Shown here piece by piece: positions 1 to 5,764 of a DNA stretch of 10,029 nt. A model generated the notes under the pieces. That model was given only the letters and a program-made list of their open reading frames with translations. It was not told the DNA's origin and made no database searches. Position 1 is the first letter of the stretch. Every line of letters begins with the position of its first letter. The stretch comes from an uncultured Eubacteriales bacterium. GTDB lineage: Bacteria; Bacillota; Clostridia; Oscillospirales; Acutalibacteraceae. The stretch covers positions 1-10,029 of the forward strand of contig ONEU01000027.1 in the NCBI GenBank assembly GCA_900316925.1, in the 5' to 3' direction. Both the position numbers and the translations under genes were made by a program.

Positions 1-1311
1 GCCGCCGATGCGGATCACGACGGTCTCGGATTCAGAATTGGTTTGGAGAGTAATTCCCTCGTCCCCGTTTCTGTCCCAAGTAAATTCCGTCTTGTCGGCG
101 GTGATCTCTGCCTCTGAATCGAAGCAGATCACATCCACCGGTAGCGTTCCGTCTTCAAACGTCAACAGCAGATGATGTGCTCCCAGTCCCAGATTCAGCA
201 GCTCCGATTTGCCGATGGACAGCGCACCGTAGATAAACAGCATATTACTCTCGATATTGGATCCGAAATAGTTTCCGTCTTCGCTGACAACGGCAACCTT
301 GGCTTCCGAATCGGTCCTGATGGTAATACCTCGCTCGGAATTGACATCCCAGTAGAAGGTGGTCTGTTCGGCTGTGATCGTCTTTTCCTCAAGCTCCTCG
401 ACCTTTTCATATTCCGCATACGCCATGATACGCTCACTGTTTTTCAGATAGGGGGCTGTGCGATAGGTCTCCTCCGCGTCAAGATCCATCTGCCGGGTGA
501 TGACCTGACCGTCGGAATTGCCGTTGATGTAGGTCAGCACATGGGTCTGGGGATCATAGTCAACCACCATGGCAACATGGTTAAAATACGAACCGGAACC
601 ATCCCAGGTAAAGAAGATCAGACCGCCCGGCTTATAGGGAATGTCGAAGGGATCAATGTCCGTATGCACAAAATGATTCCAATAATAATATGACACCTTC
701 CGTTCAGCCTTCGGTGTATACCATACGTTATTCTGATCCATATTAAAAGCGGTGATCCATGAATCGGCGTCTTGCTCGATACGAGGATCGGCATAGTAGG
801 AATAATAATACTTCTTGAGCTGGTCTTCGGAATAGTATCCGGCCTGATACAGGCACCAGCTCATAAAAATTGCGCACCAGTCACAGTCAAGGTACTGCGA
901 CTGCTCATCACGCTCCGTCAGGAAACGCTGTGCCCAGCGGGTATATTCCGTATTACCGGTATCGTCTTCGTTCATACGCTTTTCGACACCTGTCCAGAGC
1001 AGGCCATTGGCTCTTGCCTCTTCGATATCAATCCCCTGTGTCGAATAGTTCTGGTATCCTTCCTGTGACTGCGCTACCGCCAGAGCTCTGGCCATCACGG
1101 GGATGCCTTCCGTCTCCGCTAACACTGCCTGCAGCTTGGCATAATATTCGCTGGAACAATACTCGTCTGAAAAAATAGCGATATCGGATACGCTCTGCTG
1201 ATACCCTGTGGGATCCGGCTCTTCCGCCGCCGCACTCACTGTCTGGAATCCGATGCTTCCGGCTATGACCATTGCCGCCAGAATACAGCAGAATCGTTTT
1301 TTTGCATTCAT
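1..1311 (-). CDS. Secreted CHAP-domain peptidoglycan amidase/peptidase with tandem X2/Ig-like modules (partial, 3' end off left edge)
   Basis: The reading frame is open from the ATG at 1311 to base 1 (437 codons, no stop), so the C-terminus lies outside the window. An AGGAG ribosome site sits 9 bases before the ATG. Residues 1-29 form a signal peptide (MNAKKR, hydrophobic core, SAAA end), so the product is exported. Residues about 75-290 look like a CHAP cysteine hydrolase: an AQSQEGY stretch at 80-86, CDWCAIFMSWC at 143-153 with presumed nucleophile Cys146, NHVAMVV at 244-250 with presumed His245, and INGNS at 262-266. CHAP enzymes cleave peptidoglycan amide bonds. From residue 312 a module begins ITAEQTTFYWD and a second, ITADKTEFTWD, begins at 403, a period of 91 residues. 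The segment at 358-388 resembles the SxxxLxxLxxGxHxLxxxFxDG end of X2/Ig-like wall-binding modules. It is divergent from the fructose operon. CHAP assignment is fairly sure; the module family and substrate are inferred. Confidence 0.85.
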   Translation of the reverse strand, partial: MNAKKRFCCILAAMVIAGSIGFQTVSAAAEEPDPTGYQQSVSDIAIFSDEYCSSEYYAKLQAVLAETEGIPVMARALAVAQSQEGYQNYSTQGIDIEEARANGLLWTGVEKRMNEDDTGNTEYTRWAQRFLTERDEQSQYLDCDWCAIFMSWCLYQAGYYSEDQLKKYYYSYYADPRIEQDADSWITAFNMDQNNVWYTPKAERKVSYYYWNHFVHTDIDPFDIPYKPGGLIFFTWDGSGSYFNHVAMVVDYDPQTHVLTYINGNSDGQVITRQMDLDAEETYRTAPYLKNSERIMAYAEYEKVEELEEKTITAEQTTFYWDVNSERGITIRTDSEAKVAVVSEDGNYFGSNIESNMLFIYGALSIGKSELLNLGLGAHHLLLTFEDGTLPVDVICFDSEAEITADKTEFTWDRNGDEGITLQTNSESETVVIRIGG

Positions 1312-1347
1312 GTAAATCTCTCCTGTTCACTTGAAAGTATTGCTGAC

Positions 1348-1379
1348 TTCCGCTGCCAAACACCCGGCACACAGCGGAA
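1348..1379 (-). promoter_or_regulatory. 5'-leader stem-loop of the CHAP mRNA
   Basis: TTCCGCTG (1348-1355) and CAGCGGAA (1372-1379) are perfectly complementary, giving an 8-bp stem with a 16-base loop. With the predicted start near 1380 this hairpin would be at the very 5' end of the transcript, about 35 bases before the ribosome site, a position typical of mRNA-stabilising hairpins. No T run follows, so it is not a terminator. No known riboswitch was recognised. Confidence 0.5.
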
Positions 1380-1387
1380 TCGTTTTT

Positions 1388-1416
1388 ATTGTACCATTTT
1401 TTTTGCATAAATACAA
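1388..1416 (-). promoter_or_regulatory. Promoter of the CHAP gene (extended -10)
   Basis: On the minus strand TTGTAT (1416-1411) and TACAAT (1393-1388) are 17 bases apart, and the -10 box is preceded by TGG, giving an extended -10 that can offset the poor -35 (3 of 6). The spacer contains eight consecutive A residues (1397-1404). Predicted start is near 1380, leaving a leader of about 70 bases. Confidence 0.65.
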
Positions 1417-1553
1417 TCATTATGGAAAATTTTTGCAGGGTGGCAGCCATGAGCCCGAGGATTGTCTGCTTCTTGCAATCCTGGTAAATATTGGAGAGGT
1501 GTGACATTATTTGAAATCATTTTATCATCAGTAGCCCTACAAAACGTGATATT

Positions 1554-1601
1554 TTGATTACAATTGATTGATTTTAAATAAATCTGCTTGACTTTGCTTG
1601 A
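1554..1601 (+). promoter_or_regulatory. Phased TTGA repeats, candidate FruR operator
   Basis: TGCTTGA occurs at 1585-1591 and again at 1595-1601, exactly 10 bases apart and overlapping the -35 box and spacer. TTGATT occurs at 1554-1559 and 1564-1569, also 10 apart, and again at 1568-1573. Repeats on one helical face over the -35 region suit a DeoR-family repressor made by the first gene of the operon. The repeats are seen; binding is inferred. Confidence 0.45.
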
Positions 1602-1615
1602 AAATATGATATAAT
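1588..1615 (+). promoter_or_regulatory. Promoter of the fructose PTS operon
   Basis: TTGACT at 1588-1593 (5 of 6 to TTGACA) and TATAAT at 1610-1615 (6 of 6) are 16 bases apart, with TGA directly before the -10 giving an extended -10. This is the best promoter in the window. Predicted start is near 1622, giving a short leader of about 24 bases into fruR. No other strong promoter was found inside the operon, so fruR to ptsI probably form one transcript. Confidence 0.8.
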
Positions 1616-1632
1616 TTAGGAAAGGGTGTAAA

Positions 1633-1638
1633 AGGAGG
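1633..1638 (+). promoter_or_regulatory. Ribosome binding site deciding the fruR start
   Basis: AGGAGG lies 7 bases before the ATG at 1646. An in-frame GTG at 1640 is only one base away from it, too close to be used, so the ATG is preferred. Confidence 0.8.
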
Positions 1639-1645
1639 GGTGGAT

Positions 1646-2395
1646 ATGCTGACATTGGAACGCTATAAAATGATTCTCGATATTCTCTCCGAGAGAGATG
1701 CCGCCAGCGTGACGGAACTGGCCGTCATGATTGGCACTTCGGAATCGACTATCCGGCGAGACCTCATCGCCCTCGACAAGGAGGGGCGTCTGCGGAAGGT
1801 CTACGGCGGTGCTACCGCGATCAATCATACACAGGGTGCTTCGGAGGATGAAGTAACCGTCAGAGATGTAATGATGTCGCAGGAAAAAGAACTGATTGCC
1901 GAATATGCAGCAGGTCTGATCAACCATGACGATTTTATCTATATCGACTCCGGCACCACTACCTCCCGCCTGATCGATCATATCGGCAATACGAATGCGA
2001 CTTTCGTGACAAACGGTATCATTCATGCCCAGAAGCTCCTGTCAAAGGGACTGAAAGCCTATATGATCGGCGGAAAGATCAAAGCCGTAACCGCTTCGGT
2101 CGTGGGAGCGGAAGGGATCAGGAACCTCGGAAAATTCAACTTCACCAAATCGTTTTTAGGAACCAACGGCATTGACATTACCGCCGGATTTACCACCCCC
2201 GACAGTGAAGAAGCGCTGATGAAAGCAAAAGCCATTGAAAAGAGCTTCGCAGTCTTTGTTCTGGCTGACCACAGTAAATTCAGAAAGGTCTACCCTGTTT
2301 CCTTTGCGGAACTGAAAATGTGCTGTATCGTGACCGATCAGCTGCCCTATGGCGGCTTTTCCGATAAAACCATCATAAGGGAGGTGACAACATGA
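1646..2395 (+). CDS. fruR: DeoR-family transcriptional regulator of fructose utilisation (FruR-type)
   Basis: The 249-residue product has the two-domain DeoR plan. A winged helix-turn-helix occupies about residues 3-57, with recognition region TSESTIRRDLIALDKEGRL (31-49) followed by KVYGGA. A DeoRC sugar-phosphate sensing domain occupies about 75-235, with DSGTTT (101-106), VTNGI (121-125), GGK (142-144), a GFTTPDSEEA stretch (181-190) and LADHSKF (206-212). Family members bind sugar phosphates; as first gene of a fructose operon this one probably senses fructose-1-phosphate and represses its own promoter, where phased repeats are present. Start chosen at ATG 1646 by the ribosome site. It overlaps fruK by four bases (ATGA), implying translational coupling. 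Family is certain; the fructose role is inferred from context. Confidence 0.92.
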   Translation: MLTLERYKMILDILSERDAASVTELAVMIGTSESTIRRDLIALDKEGRLRKVYGGATAINHTQGASEDEVTVRDVMMSQEKELIAEYAAGLINHDDFIYIDSGTTTSRLIDHIGNTNATFVTNGIIHAQKLLSKGLKAYMIGGKIKAVTASVVGAEGIRNLGKFNFTKSFLGTNGIDITAGFTTPDSEEALMKAKAIEKSFAVFVLADHSKFRKVYPVSFAELKMCCIVTDQLPYGGFSDKTIIREVTT

Positions 2396-3294
2396 TCTAT
2401 ACACTGACGCTCAATCCCTCTATTGATTATGTGGTGCATCTGGACAGCTTTATCGGCGGCATCACAAACCGTACCACCGGCGAGGAATACTATATCGGCG
2501 GCAAGGGCATCAATGTTTCCTGTATCCTCGCAGAGCTGGAGATCAGCTCAACTGCTCTGGGCTTTACAGCAGGCTTTACCGGTGAGGCTATCGAAAACGG
2601 TCTGCGCGGACTGGGTATCCGGGCTGATTTTATCCGTCTGAAGGACGGTATCTCAAGAATCAACATTAAGATCAAGGCGGATCAGGAAAGCGAGATCAAC
2701 GGCCAGGGCCCTCACATCTCAGAAGAGGAATTTGAGCGGCTCCTGCTGAAAACCGATTGTCTCGAAGACGGCGATACGATCGTGCTGGCCGGCAGTATTC
2801 CGAAAACCGTCTCGGACAATGCTTACGAGCGTATTTTACAGCGGCTGGAAGGAAAACGGATCCGGATCGTGGTAGATGCCACCAGGCAATTGCTCCGGAA
2901 TTGTCTTCCCTACCGTCCGTTCCTCATCAAACCCAACCGTCAGGAGCTTTCTGAGCTCTTTCAGCGTGAGGTGACCGATGCGCAGGAGACAGAACGGTGT
3001 GCACGGGAGCTCATGGAACTGGGAGCAAGAAATGTATTGGTTTCCCTCGGCGGTGAGGGCGCCGTCCTGTTTGCCGAGGACGGAAGGGTGTATCAGTCAG
3101 GCGTCGTAAAAGAAAAAGTGCTGAACACCGTTGGTTCAGGCGATTCCATGGTCGCTGGTTTTCTGGCAGGTTACCTGCAGCAGGAGGATTACGGATATGC
3201 CCTGAAGCTGGGAACTGCCTGCGGAAATGCCACAGCGTTTTCCATGGGACTTGCCAAAAAAGAGCAGATTTATCATATTCTCAGCAGGCTGTAA
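2392..3294 (+). CDS. fruK: 1-phosphofructokinase
   Basis: This 300-residue PfkB-family sugar kinase phosphorylates fructose-1-phosphate with ATP to fructose-1,6-bisphosphate in the cytoplasm. It opens MIYTLTLNPSIDY, the typical start of 1-phosphofructokinases and tagatose-6-phosphate kinases, has the first PfkB motif IGGKGINVS at 35-43 and ends with NTVGSGDSMVAGF at 245-257, where Asp251 is the expected catalytic base. Length matches the family. The ribosome site GGGAGGTGA lies inside the end of fruR, and the ATG overlaps the fruR stop. Its place directly before a fructose permease makes fruK much more likely than lacC. No missing catalytic residue was seen. Confidence 0.95.
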   Translation: MIYTLTLNPSIDYVVHLDSFIGGITNRTTGEEYYIGGKGINVSCILAELEISSTALGFTAGFTGEAIENGLRGLGIRADFIRLKDGISRINIKIKADQESEINGQGPHISEEEFERLLLKTDCLEDGDTIVLAGSIPKTVSDNAYERILQRLEGKRIRIVVDATRQLLRNCLPYRPFLIKPNRQELSELFQREVTDAQETERCARELMELGARNVLVSLGGEGAVLFAEDGRVYQSGVVKEKVLNTVGSGDSMVAGFLAGYLQQEDYGYALKLGTACGNATAFSMGLAKKEQIYHILSRL

Positions 3295-3327
3295 TCGGAT
3301 CCATTCTTTGATAAAGGGGGTAAGAAC

Positions 3328-5358
3328 ATGAGAATCACAGATCTGTTGAAAAAGCAGGGCGTGGAGATCGGTGTCTCCGTGAAGGATAAAACCGCCGCCA
3401 TTGAGAAGCTGGTCGCTCTGCACGAGACTTGCGGAAATCTGAAGGATACCGCTGCCTACAAGGAGGGCATCCTCAAACGGGAGGAGATGGGCACCACCGC
3501 CATCGGCATGGAGATTGCGATTCCCCATGCGAAAAGTGAGGCTGTAAAAGCACCTGCCCTGACGGCTATCACCGTGCCCGACGGCGTTGACTACGGCTCA
3601 CCGGACGGCGACCCCTGCAATCTGATCTTTATGATTGCCGCTACTACTGACGGTGATGTACACCTGGAGGTACTGGCCAGGATGATGCAGATGCTCATGG
3701 ACATGGACTTCACCGCCAAGCTGAAAGCCGCTAAGAATGCGGATGAGTTTCTCCGTCTGATTGACGAGAAGGAAACAGAGAAATTCCCGGAGGAGGCAAA
3801 AAAAGAAGAGCCGGCCAAACAGGAAGAAAAGGCCGCTGCTCCGAAAACGGCCGCTAAGGATAAGAAGGACGGCAGGATCCGGATACTGGCAGTCACCGCC
3901 TGTCCCACCGGTATTGCCCACACCTATATGGCCGCCGAAGCGCTGAACAAGGCTGCCGAAAAAATGGGCGTGACCATCAAGGTGGAAACCAACGGTTCCG
4001 GCGGCGCCAAAAATGTGCTGACCTCCAAGGATATTGAAGAATGTGACGGCATTATCATTGCCGCAGACAAGAGCGTGGAAACAGCCCGCTTCGACGGAAA
4101 ACCGGTCCTCTCCACAAAGGTTGCGGACGGTATCCACAAGCCCGAAGAGCTGATTAACAAAATCCTCAACAAAGAAGCTCCCGTCTTCCACGCTGACAAA
4201 AAAGCAGAAGCCTCTTCCTCTCCCGGCACCAACGAGAGCTTCGGCAGAAAGCTGTATAAACACCTGATGAACGGCGTATCCCACATGCTGCCCTTTGTGG
4301 TGGCAGGCGGTATCTTCATTGCAATTGCGTTCCTCATTGATGCCGCAAGCGGTGTGGAGGCTGCCGGCAACAAAGACTTTGGTACCGTTACCCCGGTGGC
4401 GGCCTGGTTCAAAACCATCGGCGGCTTTGCGTTCGACTTCATGCTGCCCCTACTGGCAGGCTTCATCGCCATGTCCATTGCCGACAGACCCGGCTTACTG
4501 GTCGGTATCGTTGGCGGCCTGCTCGCTTCCAACGGAGCTACCTTTAACGATCCCGGTGCATCTTCTACCATCCCCTCCGGCTTCCTCGGCGCTCTGCTCG
4601 CCGGTTTCCTGGCCGGCTTCCTGATGAAGCTCTTTGAAAAGCTCTGCGATCATCTGCCTCATGCTCTGGAGGGCATCAAACCCGTCTTGCTCTATCCGCT
4701 GGCGGGCCTGGGACTGGTCGGTGTGATGATGTGCGCCGTCAATCCTGTCATGGCAATCATCAATACCGGTCTGAACAACGGTCTTACCTGGCTCAGCGAC
4801 CATAATCTCGGTATCCTCCTCGGCTGTATTCTCGGTGCAATGATGTCCATTGATATGGGCGGTCCGTTCAACAAGGCTGCTTATGTCTTTGGTACCGGAA
4901 TGCTTACCACCGCTGCCGCTACAACGAACGCTGTCGTCCAGACAACCTGCTATCAGGTGATGGCATCCGTAATGATCGGCGGTATGGTTCCCCCCATCGC
5001 CATTGCACTTTCCACCACTATTTTCAGAAAGCTCTGGACTCCTGATGAACAGAAAAACGGCGTTGTTAATTTCATTATGGGTCTGTCCTTTATCACAGAG
5101 GGCGCCATCCCCTACGCAGCCTCCTATCCCTTAAAGGTCATCCCCTCCTGCGCATTGGGTGCCGCTACGGCAGGCGCACTTTCCTGGACATTCGGATGTA
5201 CCCTCATGGCACCCCACGGCGGCATCTTCGTTGTGGCCACCATCGGCAATCCGTTTATGTATATGCTGGCACTGCTCATCGGTTCGGTAGTGGGTGCCGC
5301 ACTGCTCACACTCCTCAAGAGTCTGGGCAGAAACAAAGTCAAAAAGGGAGCCAAATAG
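3328..5358 (+). CDS. fruA: PTS fructose transporter, fused IIA-IIB-IIC subunits
   Basis: This 676-residue membrane protein imports fructose and phosphorylates it at carbon 1 using phosphate from HPr. Domains in order: IIA at about 1-148 with the phospho-histidine in AIPHAKS (His67); a Lys/Glu/Ala-rich linker at about 148-180; IIB at about 183-285, opening ILAVTACPTGIAHTYMAAEA with phospho-cysteine Cys192; a second linker at about 286-304; and IIC at about 305-670 with some eight or nine hydrophobic segments and the signatures GGPFNKAAY (511-519) and FITEGAIPYA (588-597). The A-B-C order is the usual Firmicute arrangement. It lies 33 bases after fruK, with AAAGGGGG 7 bases before the ATG. All phosphotransfer residues are present, so it should be functional. 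Confidence 0.96.
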   Translation: MRITDLLKKQGVEIGVSVKDKTAAIEKLVALHETCGNLKDTAAYKEGILKREEMGTTAIGMEIAIPHAKSEAVKAPALTAITVPDGVDYGSPDGDPCNLIFMIAATTDGDVHLEVLARMMQMLMDMDFTAKLKAAKNADEFLRLIDEKETEKFPEEAKKEEPAKQEEKAAAPKTAAKDKKDGRIRILAVTACPTGIAHTYMAAEALNKAAEKMGVTIKVETNGSGGAKNVLTSKDIEECDGIIIAADKSVETARFDGKPVLSTKVADGIHKPEELINKILNKEAPVFHADKKAEASSSPGTNESFGRKLYKHLMNGVSHMLPFVVAGGIFIAIAFLIDAASGVEAAGNKDFGTVTPVAAWFKTIGGFAFDFMLPLLAGFIAMSIADRPGLLVGIVGGLLASNGATFNDPGASSTIPSGFLGALLAGFLAGFLMKLFEKLCDHLPHALEGIKPVLLYPLAGLGLVGVMMCAVNPVMAIINTGLNNGLTWLSDHNLGILLGCILGAMMSIDMGGPFNKAAYVFGTGMLTTAAATTNAVVQTTCYQVMASVMIGGMVPPIAIALSTTIFRKLWTPDEQKNGVVNFIMGLSFITEGAIPYAASYPLKVIPSCALGAATAGALSWTFGCTLMAPHGGIFVVATIGNPFMYMLALLIGSVVGAALLTLLKSLGRNKVKKGAK

Positions 5359-5413
5359 CGCTCCTGACATCATTCCATCCACCTAAAAATCTATCAGTAA
5401 AGGAGACATCATT

Positions 5414-5677
5414 ATGGTATCAAAGATTCTGACAGTTCCCAACGCACAGGGCTTCCACATGAGACCGGCATCCGTCTTTTCCGCTGCTATGGGAAAATAT
5501 CCCTGCAAAGTGACCATCAAATTCAACGGCAACAGCTATAATGCCAAAAGTACCCTGAATCTGATTGCCGCCTGCATGAAATGCGGCAGCGAGATTGAGC
5601 TCATCTGTGACGGCGACCAGGAAGAAGCCGCAATGGCTGAGGGCGCCAAGATGATTGAGGACGGCTTCGGCGAATGA
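5414..5677 (+). CDS. ptsH: Phosphocarrier protein HPr
   Basis: This 87-residue HPr carries phosphate from Enzyme I to the IIA domain of FruA. The active site GFHMRPAS (13-20) has His15, the residue phosphorylated by Enzyme I. The regulatory serine region reads NAKSTLNLIAACMKCG (43-58): Ser46, the HPr kinase target in Firmicutes, is present. The hydrophobic patch that usually reads SIMGVMSLG and helps contact partners is changed to STLNLIAAC. That may mean weaker CcpA or HPr kinase interaction, or may just be typical of this lineage. AGGAG lies 8 bases before the ATG, 55 bases after fruA. Placement inside a fructose operon suggests co-regulation with fructose uptake. Confidence 0.95.
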   Translation: MVSKILTVPNAQGFHMRPASVFSAAMGKYPCKVTIKFNGNSYNAKSTLNLIAACMKCGSEIELICDGDQEEAAMAEGAKMIEDGFGE

Positions 5678-5692
5678 TCCTCCATAAGACAA

Positions 5693-5726
5693 ACGGGCTG
5701 CCGTATGTTTCGGTACGGCAGCCCGT
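5693..5726 (+). promoter_or_regulatory. Intercistronic hairpin between ptsH and ptsI
   Basis: ACGGGCTGCCGTA (5693-5705) and TACGGCAGCCCGT (5714-5726) are perfectly complementary, a 13-bp GC-rich stem with an 8-base loop. No T run follows on the plus strand (GTATCC), so full intrinsic termination is unlikely. It could stall or partly terminate transcription, or shield the 3' end of upstream mRNA, giving more HPr than Enzyme I. No promoter for ptsI was recognised after it. Confidence 0.65.
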
Positions 5727-5752
5727 GTATCCATCAACGACTGACATAGAAT

Positions 5753-5758
5753 GAGGTG
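5753..5758 (+). promoter_or_regulatory. Ribosome binding site deciding the ptsI start
   Basis: GAGGTG is followed by two adjacent in-frame ATG codons at 5762 and 5765; the upstream in-frame GTG at 5756 lies inside the site itself. Measured from GAGG, ATG 5765 has the usual 8-base spacing, against 5 for ATG 5762. Confidence 0.6.
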
Positions 5759-5764
5759 ATTATG

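Larger units (their letters stand above)
1312..1645. other. Divergent intergenic region between CHAP gene and fructose operon
   Basis: No convincing gene lies here. It holds the CHAP promoter and leader hairpin at the left and the fructose operon promoter with repeats at the right. Between them (1417-1550) the only structure seen is a perfect 7-bp inverted repeat, AGGATTG (1458-1464) and CAATCCT (1476-1482), with an 11-base loop and no T tract; its role is unknown. Confidence 0.6.

Noticed and set aside
172..1178. Plus-strand frames opposite the CHAP gene
   Set aside because: They are antisense shadows. The minus-strand frame has a signal peptide, ribosome site, promoter and CHAP motifs; it lacks only a stop because it leaves the window.
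1512..1527. Possible CcpA cre site TGAAATCATTTTATCA
   Set aside because: It lacks the central CG of cre sites and is only weakly palindromic.
1312..1645. Riboswitch in the CHAP leader or intergenic region
   Set aside because: Leader is only about 70 bases with one simple hairpin; no match to the conserved cores of riboswitch classes I know.
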